Below the pieces are notes generated by a model. It was not told where the DNA came from, ran no database searches, and was given only the letters and a program-made list of their open reading frames with translations. DNA of 64,000 nucleotides from the NCBI RefSeq assembly GCF_017901155.1, contig NZ_CP072800.1, positions 1,453,283 through 1,517,282 on the forward strand, read 5' to 3'. The DNA is from Candidatus Thiothrix anitrata. Its GTDB lineage: Bacteria > Pseudomonadota > Gammaproteobacteria > Thiotrichales > Thiotrichaceae. Positions 56,229-64,000 of this stretch are shown in pieces; within the stretch, counting starts at the first letter, position 1, and each line of letters starts with the position of its first letter. The position numbers and the translations under genes were made by a program.

Positions 56229-58100
56229 ATGGATGTTGAACAGCTTGCAATCTGTGATTTTTTGGCGAAATGCCCACCACTAACTGATTTATCCGCTGAT
56301 GTCCGCGAGGAAGTTGCGACGGTTTTGCAGGTGATGCGTTTTCGCAAGGGCGAGGAAATTCTGACGATCGGTGCGGATAATGCGTTTGCGTATTTGATTC
56401 GTGCTGGTGCGGTGGATGTCTTGCTGGAAAACGGCGACTGGTACGGGCGTTTCGGTGATAGTGATTGGGTTGGCTATCGTTCTGTTATGCGCGGTGGCAA
56501 AGTCAGCATGACGGTACAGGCGATTGAAGACACGGTGTTGTATGCCGTGCCTGGTGCATTATTTTTGGATTTGATCGCGCGTTTTGAGCGCGTGCAGCAG
56601 TATTTTGCAGAGCGTAAACCTGAACGTTTGCGTATCGCCTTGAAAGAAATTCGCGGTAATGATGGTTTGGCACTGGTGGCAATGCACGTGCGCGACTTGA
56701 TGAAATTGCCGATGCTGGTGGGTAAAACCGAGAGTATTCAGCAAGTTGCTTGCCAAATGAATGATTACAATGCACAGGCGGCGATTGTGACGGAAGCCGA
56801 TGGCAGTTTGTGCGGCATTGTCACAGATGTGGATTTCCGTAAGCGTGTGATTGCTGAAGGGCGCAGTACCAGCACACCGATTGCCGATATTATGACCCTG
56901 AATCCGTTAACATTAGCTCCACGTGATCAGGCATCGGAAGCTTTATTGCTCATGGCGCGACGCAATATTCGTCATTTGCCCGTGGTGGATAACGTCGATA
57001 TTGTCGGCGTGGTGTCAGCGAGTGATTTATTGCGCACCCAAAGTAGCAGTGCGTTGTACTTGGTGGGCGATATTTTCGCGGCAAAAGATGTCGAGCGTTT
57101 AGCCGAGTTAAGCCAAAGTGTGCCGAAAATGTTGGTCAGTTTGGTGCGGCAGAGTTTGCCTGCTAACGATATTGGGCAATCTATTACCTCTGTAGGACAG
57201 GCGATTGCACGGCGTTTGTTGATGATGGCGGAACAGCAATTCGGTGCGCCACCCGTGCCGTATGCGTTCATCGTGGCGGGTTCAATGGCGCGTCGCGAGC
57301 AGACCGCACATTCTGACCAAGATAACGGCATGATTTTGTCGGATGCTTATAACGAGGCGGAACACGGTGATTATTTCCGCGCTATCGCAAAGTACGTCAG
57401 CGATGGCTTGAATGCGTGTGGCTATGTGTATTGCCCCGGTGATGTCATGGCAACCAATGATCAATGGCGGCAACCGTTGTCGGTATGGCGCGGGTATTTC
57501 GCCAACTGGATTGAAAATCCGCAACCTAAAGCCCTGATGTACGCAAGTATCTTCTTTGATCTGCGTTGTTTGCACGGCGATAAACGTTTGCTGGATGAGT
57601 TGCAGGCGGAAATTCTTGCAAAAACCAAGGTGCAAACTTTGTTCCAAGCGTTTATGGCGGGTAATGCCTTGAGTCATAAACCGCCGATTGGGTTCTTCCG
57701 TGGTTTCGTGCTCGATAAAGATAGCAAAGATGCCCAAGCCGACAAGGGCATGGACATGAAAAAGCGCGGTGTCGTGCCGGTCATTGATTTAGCGCGGTTA
57801 TATGCCTTGGCTGGTGGGATTGCCCCGATTAATACTTGGGAGCGTTTTGAAGCGATTGCTGACGCGGGTTTAATGACGCGCACCACGGTCGATGATTTGC
57901 GCGATGCGTTTGAATTCATCAGCATGGTACGTTTGCAGCATCAGGCTAAGCAAATTGAGAATGGGCAAAAACCTAACAATTACGTGCCGCCGGAAGAGTT
58001 ATCAGCATTAGAGCGTCGCCATTTAAAAGATGCGTTTGAAGTTATCGCTACCATGCAAGAAAGTATGGCAAGTCGTTATCAAGCTGACAGATTCCGATAA
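56229..58100 (+). CDS. cNMP-binding/CBS/DUF294 nucleotidyltransferase-like signalling protein
   Basis: The 623-residue protein has four parts: a cyclic-nucleotide-binding-like domain (about residues 15-115), two CBS motifs (about 150-275: TESIQQVACQMNDYNAQAAIV and RDQASEALLLMARRNIRHLPVVD), a DUF294 nucleotidyltransferase-like domain (about 300-440, with GSMARREQTAHSDQDNG, the G-S/D-x-D pattern of the GlnD superfamily), and a C-terminal DUF294 substrate-binding region. Such proteins sense small nucleotides and may modify a partner. They often sit beside a DnaQ-like exonuclease or transporter; here the neighbour is an unknown coiled-coil protein. The ATG follows 13 bases after the previous gene. 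Confidence 0.9.
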   Translation: MDVEQLAICDFLAKCPPLTDLSADVREEVATVLQVMRFRKGEEILTIGADNAFAYLIRAGAVDVLLENGDWYGRFGDSDWVGYRSVMRGGKVSMTVQAIEDTVLYAVPGALFLDLIARFERVQQYFAERKPERLRIALKEIRGNDGLALVAMHVRDLMKLPMLVGKTESIQQVACQMNDYNAQAAIVTEADGSLCGIVTDVDFRKRVIAEGRSTSTPIADIMTLNPLTLAPRDQASEALLLMARRNIRHLPVVDNVDIVGVVSASDLLRTQSSSALYLVGDIFAAKDVERLAELSQSVPKMLVSLVRQSLPANDIGQSITSVGQAIARRLLMMAEQQFGAPPVPYAFIVAGSMARREQTAHSDQDNGMILSDAYNEAEHGDYFRAIAKYVSDGLNACGYVYCPGDVMATNDQWRQPLSVWRGYFANWIENPQPKALMYASIFFDLRCLHGDKRLLDELQAEILAKTKVQTLFQAFMAGNALSHKPPIGFFRGFVLDKDSKDAQADKGMDMKKRGVVPVIDLARLYALAGGIAPINTWERFEAIADAGLMTRTTVDDLRDAFEFISMVRLQHQAKQIENGQKPNNYVPPEELSALERRHLKDAFEVIATMQESMASRYQADRFR

Positions 58101-58156
58101 ATGGTCTATCTTTCCCGTTAATCGGCATATTGCCGTGGGCTATGGGGAAGATGATT

Positions 58157-59557
58157 ATGGGCGACGCTATCACCAGTGCGCAGAGCAATATTCAGGCTCT
58201 GCGCACTCAAGCACAGGATTTGCAGTTAAAAGCCAGCAAAGCGCAAGAATACATTGATCAACAGCAAACACGCCGTGACAAATTGTTGGCGGAGCGTGAT
58301 GCTTATGTGAAGCAAAACCCTTCTGCGGCGGTTTTAGTTACGCCTTCAGTCGCGGTAGAGCCATCCGCTGCACAAGAGCCATCCGGCTGTTTATTTGCGG
58401 CAAAATCGAAAGCCAAGCCATCCGCTAAAACGGCTGCACCCCCGGCGAATGCGGCAGCACACCCTAAATTGATGCAGTTAAACACCCAAATCGCCGATTG
58501 CGATAACCTCATTGGAGTGTGGCAAAAACGGCTGCAAGAATACACCAGCATGGCTGAGAAATTGACGAACGATGCCAATACGCTGGAGCAGCGTGGGCAA
58601 ACCCCACCGACAAATACGCAAACGCCCACGACTACAACGCCTAGCGCGGTATTGCGTCGTACTGATATTCACGCACCGCCGCAAAACGAAGTGCTAGATC
58701 AAGGGTTCACCGCCGATGCGATTCATGTGCGGCGTAGTGGACAGAAAATCACCGGCAATACCATTCGCGATAGTATTTTGGATACGGAGTACGGTAAGGC
58801 GCAGAATCTGGTAGCGCAAGCACATCGAGATGCCATTCAGTTGATTCCGGTAGATCAGTTCGCAGGCGGAGAGCTGGAGAACCTTACCATTGATGGCAAT
58901 GCAATTCATTCGTCAGGTAAGTTGCAAGGGATCTTTGGTTCAGATGGTGTGTTTCGCAACCTTACGATCCGTAATAATGTGATTGATACTGTATCTGATC
59001 ATAAAATCACGTTAAATGGTTTGGTGGGGACGGGTAATCGGATTGAAAATAACCGTGATGCCAACGGTCAATTATTGCCAGTGCAACTGAATCCTATTCG
59101 TCTGGGTGGAAACTTGGCAACCGGTAACGTGTGGATTTTATCGGTGAGTGCAGTTGATGAGCAGCAGTATGGTTATCATCCCATTATGACGGGTGATGAT
59201 GGTGTGGAGCACATCCTTGATGCCCGTAGTATGCCACAGCACCGTGATCAAGCGAATGGCGATGTGAACTTGAGAGGCTTTCCCTTTAGTGAATACAAGC
59301 AGCAATTACGGCGTATGACGATTACCGCATTATTGGATAACGATCCATTCTTGGATGCTGCGGTGAATGCTTGGTTCCTACGTGTTGCTGGAGTGTTACC
59401 CGGTTCTCCCAATGTTGCAGCGCGGCTTGAGCAAACCCGTGCGGCGTATGTGACGCAGCGGGATGTGGTGATTAGTGCCTTGGGTGCGCACAGTAACGAT
59501 TTACAGAATTTCTTTATTCAGGCGTTGGCGAAGTGGTTGGCGCAGCAAAGCAAGTAG
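58157..59557 (+). CDS. Coiled-coil plus beta-helix-like protein of unknown function
   Basis: I do not recognise this 466-residue protein. Residues 1-55 and 104-145 are coiled coil (IQALRTQAQDLQLKASKAQEYIDQQQTRRD); 56-103 and 148-165 are Ala/Pro/Thr-rich linkers; 185-300 holds short repeats of the form NLTIDGNAI, NLTIRNNVI, NRIENN, typical of a right-handed beta-helix; 325-466 is a mixed domain with a helical end (DPFLDAAVNAWFLRVAGVLPG). There is no signal peptide. The start ATG has GGGGAAG 6 bases upstream. It follows the DUF294 gene by 56 bases, so a shared transcript is likely. Possible adhesin, phage-type or structural protein; no firm function. Confidence 0.7.
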   Translation: MGDAITSAQSNIQALRTQAQDLQLKASKAQEYIDQQQTRRDKLLAERDAYVKQNPSAAVLVTPSVAVEPSAAQEPSGCLFAAKSKAKPSAKTAAPPANAAAHPKLMQLNTQIADCDNLIGVWQKRLQEYTSMAEKLTNDANTLEQRGQTPPTNTQTPTTTTPSAVLRRTDIHAPPQNEVLDQGFTADAIHVRRSGQKITGNTIRDSILDTEYGKAQNLVAQAHRDAIQLIPVDQFAGGELENLTIDGNAIHSSGKLQGIFGSDGVFRNLTIRNNVIDTVSDHKITLNGLVGTGNRIENNRDANGQLLPVQLNPIRLGGNLATGNVWILSVSAVDEQQYGYHPIMTGDDGVEHILDARSMPQHRDQANGDVNLRGFPFSEYKQQLRRMTITALLDNDPFLDAAVNAWFLRVAGVLPGSPNVAARLEQTRAAYVTQRDVVISALGAHSNDLQNFFIQALAKWLAQQSK

Positions 59558-59579
59558 CTTACGCTGCGCTAGGTGGGGC

Positions 59580-60269
59580 TTATCGTGTCTGATGTTGTTT
59601 CAGGGTTACCTCAATAATCTCGCCATCGTCACGGTGTGTCGCTCGCACGATGTGATAATCAAGATTGGGTGCAAGCCAAATGGTTGTTTGGCGATTATTA
59701 TTGTCCGTAGCCACTTGCACTTTCTCACATTCGTAACGCCCAGCTGGTGTATCTAGGGTTTCTTTCCCCAGTTTTTGAAAGCGATAGGGCTTAATTTTTC
59801 CTCTGGTGGCGACTTGATAGTTCAGCGGTTTGCCATTGGCGAGATCATCCATCAGGCGCAATTCCAGCAATGCCAGATCAACGGTGTTGGCGGGTGTGCT
59901 GATATCGTAGGATTTGGCTTCGTATTGCCCGCTAACTTGAGTGGCATTGGTGAAACGAAATTCATCACGTCGGTCTTTGCGCTTGCTTTTGTGATGATGC
60001 ACGTAATGTTGCGCGGAAAGTTGTACGCCCTGCTTGAAGCCTGTGCTGCGCTCGGTGAGAGTGTCGCCACTCAACATCGCAGCCAGCCCATTGGCTTTGG
60101 TGAGCTTTTGGTAGGTGTAGCCTGTGGCGGTGTATGTCAGGCTCGACTCCATATTGCCCAGTGTTATGCCGTTCACACTAACTGAGTAACTGGCTTGAAA
60201 AGGTGTGGGAGCTGCCAAGCCTAACGCTGGAATCATTAGGAGTGTGAGCGTGGGTAGTAGATGTTTCAT
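59580..60269 (-). CDS. Exported DUF3108 protein
   Basis: The 229-residue product has a signal peptide (MKHLLPTLTLLMIPALGLAA) and a DUF3108 domain, a beta-barrel-like periplasmic fold, with YSVSVNGITLGNMESSLTYTATGYTYQKLTKANGLAAM and the later IWLAPNLDYHIVRATHRDDGEIIEVTL. Function of the family is unknown. It is leftward and monocistronic, facing the preceding unknown gene. Confidence 0.88.
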   Translation of the reverse strand: MKHLLPTLTLLMIPALGLAAPTPFQASYSVSVNGITLGNMESSLTYTATGYTYQKLTKANGLAAMLSGDTLTERSTGFKQGVQLSAQHYVHHHKSKRKDRRDEFRFTNATQVSGQYEAKSYDISTPANTVDLALLELRLMDDLANGKPLNYQVATRGKIKPYRFQKLGKETLDTPAGRYECEKVQVATDNNNRQTTIWLAPNLDYHIVRATHRDDGEIIEVTLKQHQTR

Positions 60270-60529
60270 TGAGTAATTTTCCTTTTACGGTGTTATTTGT
60301 CGGTATTGACCACAGGGGTAAGGGTAAGTTCGTTGCAGTTGCGTTGCCATCTAACAATAAAACGGAGGTTCTTATCCAAAAATACTACAAAGATGTATTA
60401 AAATATTGGAGAATCGCTCAAGTAGACCAGAGTGGCTCAGCAACTGCTGGGTTATTGTGGGTCGTTAGGCGTGATGGGTGTCCTTATGGCATCGTTACGC
60501 AGCATTGATAATTCAGGGAGAATACTTTC
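60270..60529 (+). other. Intergenic region before trxA
   Basis: About 260 bases between divergent genes. A 79-codon open frame with a TTG start crosses it, but it has no ribosome-binding site, uses AGG and AGA codons rare elsewhere in the window, and resembles nothing I know. A GGGAG ribosome-binding site for trxA stands at its end. It holds the promoters of both flanking genes, which I could not place with confidence. Confidence 0.4.
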
Positions 60530-60856
60530 GTGAGTAAAAATATTATTCAACTTTCCGATGCCACTTTTGATCAAGAAGTTCTTAAATCTACCAAGCCTGT
60601 GTTGGTTGACTATTGGGCGGAGTGGTGCGGGCCGTGCAAAGCAATTGCACCATTTTTAGATGCTATTGCCGAAGAGTTTGCTGATGATCTGGTGGTGGCG
60701 AAGTTGAACATTGATCATAATCCAAGCATTCCTCCACGTTACGGTGTTCGTGGTATTCCTACGTTGATGCTGTTTAAGAATGGACAAGTTGCTGCTACAA
60801 AAGTGGGTTCATTGACTCAAGTACAATTGGCAGCGTTCGTTAGTCAGAATTTGTAA
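60530..60856 (+). CDS. trxA: Thioredoxin 1
   Basis: Thioredoxin reduces protein disulfides using NADPH via thioredoxin reductase. The 108-residue protein has the redox motif WCGPCK with Cys33 and Cys36, and the cis-proline segment [13 protein letters not shown]. The start is GTG with AGGGAG 9 bases upstream. It lies before rho, an association seen in many bacteria including E. coli. Confidence 0.96.
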   Translation: MSKNIIQLSDATFDQEVLKSTKPVLVDYWAEWCGPCKAIAPFLDAIAEEFADDLVVAKLNIDHNPSIPPRYGVRGIPTLMLFKNGQVAATKVGSLTQVQLAAFVSQNL

Positions 60857-61152
60857 GGTGCATGAGCCTCGTGTTAGCGGCTATTTTCTAGGGCGACACG
60901 GGGCTTTTACACTTTTTACTGGACGCAGCGGGCTATGCGTGCTAACGTTGGTGCACTTGAATTTGCATCCAGATTCATTCCTGAAAATACTGTCTCGTGT
61001 TCTTAATCGTAAATTCCTGCATGGGCTTGAGCCGGTGTAAGCTGTCGTATTTTAGCTGTAGGTATTCGGTCATTATTTCTGATTGAGAAACTCCCCGCGA
61101 GTAAGTGCTTCCTGATTGTTCACCTTATATTGTCTCTATCGACTTATTATCT
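60857..61152 (+). other. rho leader region
   Basis: About 300 bases between trxA and rho with no plausible gene (an in-frame 60-codon ORF is Leu/Arg-rich and has no support). Inverted segments GTGCA/TGCAC and GTTAGC/GCTAAC (60858-60956) could form a long-range stem. In E. coli rho is autogenously regulated through its long leader; this gap would suit a similar mechanism. Nothing else recognised. Confidence 0.4.
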
Positions 61153-62412
61153 ATGAATTTGTCTGAATTAAAAAAGAAATCTGCTGCCGAAGTCTTTGAA
61201 ATGGCTCAGGCGATGGGTATTGAAAGTATCTCCCGCACACGTAAACAAGACATTATCTTCGCCCTGTTGAAAGCTAACGCAGCCAACGGTGTGGATATTC
61301 ACGGCGATGGCGTGCTTGAAATCCTGCAAGATGGCTTCGGCTTTTTGCGCTCGGATGACTCCAGTTATTTGGCTGGGGCAGACGATATTTACGTTTCGCC
61401 TAGTCAAATACGCCGCTTTGGGTTGCGCACGGGGGATACCGTATCCGGTAAAATCCGTCCGCCTAAAGACAATGAGCGTTATTTTGCGTTACTCAAAGTA
61501 GACACCATTAACTTTGAGCCGCCAGAAAGTGCGCGTAATAAAATTGCCTTTGAAAACCTGACACCGCTGCACGCGGATAAACGGATGCGCATGGAGCGCG
61601 GTAACGGGAGTCGTGAAGACATTACCGCCCGTGTTATCGACATTGTTGCGCCGTATGGTAAAGGTCAGCGTGGTTTGATTATTGCGCCGCCAAAAGCGGG
61701 TAAAACCATCATGCTGCAAAACATTGCGCAAAGCATTGCCTCGAATTACCCGGAAAGCTATCTGATCGTCTTGCTGATTGATGAGCGTCCCGAAGAAGTG
61801 ACCGAAATGCAACGTATGGTGCATGGTGAAGTCGTTTCCTCCACCTTTGATGAGCCAGCCGCACGCCATGTGCAAGTCGCTGAAATGGTGATTGAAAAAG
61901 CCAAGCGTCTGGTTGAACACAAACGTGACGTGGTGATTTTGCTGGACTCCATTACCCGTTTAGCGCGTGCTTACAATACGGTTGTACCATCGTCGGGTAA
62001 AGTATTGACCGGTGGTGTTGACGCTAATGCTTTACACCGTCCAAAACGCTTCTTTGGTGCGGCGCGTAATATTGAAGAGGGTGGTAGTTTAACCATTATT
62101 GCCACGGCTTTGATTGATACCGGTTCCAAAATGGACGAGGTTATCTACGAAGAATTCAAAGGTACGGGTAATATGGAAATCCACTTGGATCGCCGTATTG
62201 CTGAAAAGCGCGTATTCCCAGCGATTAATATTAACCGCTCCGGTACACGTCGTGAAGAACTGTTAACCACGCAAGACGAGCTGCAAACGCTGTGGGTGTT
62301 GCGTAAATTCTTGCATGGTATGGATGACTTGGAAGCAATGGAGTTGCTGTTCGACAAGTTGTCGAAGACTAAGACTAACAGTGAATTCTTTGACGTAATG
62401 CGTCGGGGTTAA
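61153..62412 (+). CDS. rho: Transcription termination factor Rho
   Basis: Rho is a hexameric RNA-dependent ATPase that ends transcription at Rho-dependent sites. The 419-residue product begins [26 protein letters not shown], has the RNA-binding cold-shock domain (about 50-115), the P-loop [13 protein letters not shown], the [14 protein letters not shown] Walker B and the Q- and R-loops, ending FDVMRRG. Length is identical to E. coli. The ATG gives the family start; upstream in-frame codons lack a ribosome-binding site. Followed by a palindrome. Confidence 0.97.
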   Translation: MNLSELKKKSAAEVFEMAQAMGIESISRTRKQDIIFALLKANAANGVDIHGDGVLEILQDGFGFLRSDDSSYLAGADDIYVSPSQIRRFGLRTGDTVSGKIRPPKDNERYFALLKVDTINFEPPESARNKIAFENLTPLHADKRMRMERGNGSREDITARVIDIVAPYGKGQRGLIIAPPKAGKTIMLQNIAQSIASNYPESYLIVLLIDERPEEVTEMQRMVHGEVVSSTFDEPAARHVQVAEMVIEKAKRLVEHKRDVVILLDSITRLARAYNTVVPSSGKVLTGGVDANALHRPKRFFGAARNIEEGGSLTIIATALIDTGSKMDEVIYEEFKGTGNMEIHLDRRIAEKRVFPAININRSGTRREELLTTQDELQTLWVLRKFLHGMDDLEAMELLFDKLSKTKTNSEFFDVMRRG

Positions 62413-62418
62413 TAGGTG

Positions 62419-62439
62419 GGGGCGTATCGCATACGCCCC
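62419..62439. repeat. REP-like palindrome, copy 3
   Basis: GGGGCGTAT and ATACGCCCC around a CGC centre, between the rho and hflX ends. It belongs to the same family as the copies at 45.9 and 47.9 kb (GTGGGGGCG...CGCCCCTTAC). It may terminate both converging genes. Confidence 0.65.
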
Positions 62440-63720
62440 TTACAGGTCGTCTAGCGACAGATTTTCTTCGCGAAGGTATTGTTCCAGTCGTCGCTGGTCG
62501 ATGCTCACCTCAAGGCTGAAATCGCCCGTTTCGGTTACACTTTCCTGCTGAATCGCTTTATCGGTGTAAAGCTTGGCGCGTAAACGTGCGTGCTGTGGCT
62601 TAAGGGTGAGCGTGCCTTTGAAAATGGTTCCAGCAAAGTATTCACCCAAGTATTCGAGCAAGGCTTCTAAACCGAGATTATTACTTGCGGATACATAAAT
62701 GCGGGTGGGATTTGTGCCTGTGCCGACTTCAATGTGTGGCTCTTGTCCACCAAGATCAATTTTATTCATCACTTCGATTTGCGGGACGTGTTCCGCGCCA
62801 ATTTCGGCAATGACTTTGTTGACCTGTTCGCGGTAAAGCTCTAGCTGATCATCGTGGCTATCAATAACGTGCAGTAGTAAATCCGCATCAATAGTTTCTT
62901 GCAGGGTAGAACGGAATGCTGCGACTAAATCATGAGGCAGATGGCGAATAAAGCCTACGGTATCTGCGAGAATGATTTCACGCTGATTGGGTAGTTTTAC
63001 GCGCCGTAATGTGGGGTCTAGGGTGGCGAATAGCTGATTCGCGACGTAGACGTTGGCTTGAGTCAGAGCATTGAAGAGCGTGGATTTGCCCGCATTGGTA
63101 TAGCCCACCAGTGAAACGGTAGGAATTTCGGCTTTTTTGCGGGATTGCCGACCTTGCTCGCGCTGATTTTGGACTTTTTCGAGGCGTTTGGTGATTTGTT
63201 TGATGCGTTCGCCAATTAAACGGCGGTCGGTTTCAAGCTGGGTTTCACCGGGGCCGCGCAAACCAATACCACCTTTCTGGCGTTCAAGGTGAGTCCAGCC
63301 ACGAACTAAGCGCGTGGTTAGGTGCTTGAGTTGGGCTAATTCAACTTGCAATTTACCGTCGTGACTTTGGGCGCGTTGCGCAAAAATATCCAAAATCAAG
63401 CCCGTGCGATCCAGTACGCGGCATTGCAAAAGCTTTTCTAAATTGCGTTCTTGAGCGGGAGATAGGTTGTGATCAAAGATGACTAAGTTGGCATCATTCA
63501 ATTCACGCAACTGCCGAATCTCTTCAGCCTTACCTTCGCCGACAAAATAGCGTGGATCAGGATTTTGGCGAGTGCCTTTGATAAAGCCTACGACAGCAGC
63601 ACCCGCAGAGCGAGCGAGTTCGATAAACTCATTTTCATCTTGGGCGGATCTTGCCGATTTGAAACTGACTTGAACGAGGATGGCATTTTCGCCCCCTTGT
63701 GGGCGTTCAAACAGTTCCAA
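62440..63720 (-). CDS. hflX: GTPase HflX (TTG start)
   Basis: HflX is a GTPase that splits stalled ribosomes and is induced by stress. The 426-residue product has the N-terminal HflX domain (YFVGEGKAEEIRQL, FDHNLSPAQERNLE, GLILDIFAQRAQSHDGKLQVELAQLKHLTTRL), a coiled linker and the G domain with GYTNAGKSTLFNALTQ, DTVGFIRHLP and MNKIDL. No ATG is available in frame near the start; TTG reading MELFERPQGG follows an in-frame stop and a TAGGAA site. It follows hfq by 23 bases, the conserved hfq-hflX pair. Confidence 0.93.
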   Translation of the reverse strand: MELFERPQGGENAILVQVSFKSARSAQDENEFIELARSAGAAVVGFIKGTRQNPDPRYFVGEGKAEEIRQLRELNDANLVIFDHNLSPAQERNLEKLLQCRVLDRTGLILDIFAQRAQSHDGKLQVELAQLKHLTTRLVRGWTHLERQKGGIGLRGPGETQLETDRRLIGERIKQITKRLEKVQNQREQGRQSRKKAEIPTVSLVGYTNAGKSTLFNALTQANVYVANQLFATLDPTLRRVKLPNQREIILADTVGFIRHLPHDLVAAFRSTLQETIDADLLLHVIDSHDDQLELYREQVNKVIAEIGAEHVPQIEVMNKIDLGGQEPHIEVGTGTNPTRIYVSASNNLGLEALLEYLGEYFAGTIFKGTLTLKPQHARLRAKLYTDKAIQQESVTETGDFSLEVSIDQRRLEQYLREENLSLDDL

Positions 63721-63743
63721 TCGGCAATATTCCTATGGTTGGC

Positions 63744-63974
63744 TTATTCTTCTGGAGCTAAAGCCAACTTAATCGGACGCGCAGGCACGATCGTGGAAAT
63801 AGCATGTTTATAAACCAATTGGCTGACAGTGTTACCCAGCAGGACAACGAATTGGTCAAATGACTCTACATGGCCTTGCAGCTTGATGCCGTTAACAAGG
63901 TAAATGGAGACTGGAATCCGTTCCTTTCTCAGAGCATTAAGGAAGGGTTCTTGTAATGTGTGCCCTTTCGACAT
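63744..63974 (-). CDS. hfq: RNA chaperone Hfq (short C-terminus)
   Basis: Hfq is a hexameric Sm-like protein that pairs small RNAs with mRNAs. The 76-residue product has the Sm1 and Sm2 motifs ([25 protein letters not shown] and [11 protein letters not shown]) and ends soon after the core, without the long disordered tail of E. coli Hfq (102 aa). AGGAG stands before the ATG. It is followed by hflX in the same direction, the standard arrangement. Confidence 0.97.
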   Translation of the reverse strand: MSKGHTLQEPFLNALRKERIPVSIYLVNGIKLQGHVESFDQFVVLLGNTVSQLVYKHAISTIVPARPIKLALAPEE

Positions 63975-64000
63975 GAGCTTCTCCTAAAAATAATTCTCGG

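Noticed and set aside
60269-60508. 79-codon open frame with TTG start between the DUF3108 and trxA genes
   Set aside because: No ribosome-binding site, rare AGG/AGA codons and no recognisable motif; it also spans the region that must hold promoters for both flanking genes. A short real gene cannot be excluded, but support is too weak.

Overview
The window reads as a contiguous piece of chromosome from a gammaproteobacterium of moderate GC content, most likely a sulfur-oxidising Thiothrix-like (Thiotrichaceae) bacterium. Basis for this: gammaproteobacterial ribosomal-protein sequences and gene order, the yibN-grxC-secB-gpsA block, ZapD, IspB and a short Hfq, together with a Gly/Asn-rich exported protein resembling sulfur-globule proteins, a persulfide-sensor-like ArsR regulator next to a rhodanese, and a SulP anion transporter. 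The genus is inference; the class is well supported. No rRNA, tRNA, CRISPR, prophage, IS element or integrase was seen.

Layout. 1-17.8 kb: the fused str-S10-spc-alpha ribosomal region (rpsL to rplQ) with fusA, tuf, secY, rpmJ and rpoA. The str and S10 parts are separated by only 5 bases, and a promoter plus hairpin sits instead between rpsJ and rplC; a second promoter precedes rpsM, and a clear terminator follows rplQ. 17.9-23.4 kb: a small membrane protein, bioB, mnmG, rsmG, parA, parB. 23.4-26.8 kb: rpsT (TTG start), coaE, zapD, a DUF2914 protein and the Gly/Asn-rich secreted protein. 26.9-32.1 kb: methionine-salvage genes mtnB-mtnD(frameshifted)-mtnC, then glmU-glmS for UDP-GlcNAc synthesis. 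32.2-38 kb: SulP transporter, then leftward a small secreted protein, moaC, ctpA and envC.

38-44.4 kb: SqrR/YgaV-like ArsR regulator, rhodanese yibN, grxC, secB, gpsA, gshB, a DUF465 protein, an OsmC-like protein, speD and an NlpC/P60 lipoprotein: a region with a thiol, persulfide and glutathione theme. 44.4-47.9 kb: DUF3530 hydrolase, then rubrerythrin, a two-cluster Fe-S/CCG protein and a DUF3501 protein. 47.9-54.5 kb: ispB, rplU-rpmA-obgE-proB, apaG, a DUF4124/lytic transglycosylase protein and ilvE. 54.5-60.3 kb: zinc-finger protein, waaF, an unknown membrane protein, a cNMP/CBS/DUF294 protein, a coiled-coil plus beta-helix-like protein of unknown function, and a DUF3108 protein. 60.5-64 kb: trxA, rho, and leftward hfq-hflX.

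A striking property is a cluster of single-base frameshifts between 44.6 and 53.7 kb, plus one in mtnD at 27.87 kb, several in genes that are normally essential (rplU, obgE). Intact protein sequence continues in the neighbouring frame each time, and single-base corrections restore the expected family length in all but the DUF3530 gene, which I could not fully reconstruct. These look like base-calling or assembly errors rather than real gene decay. The candidates for undescribed biology are the 466-residue coiled-coil/beta-helix protein beside the DUF294 protein, the tandem-duplicated N-terminus of ZapD, the rpsJ-rplC control element, and the persulfide-sensor locus with a promoter-overlapping inverted repeat and a hairpin over the next gene's ribosome-binding site.
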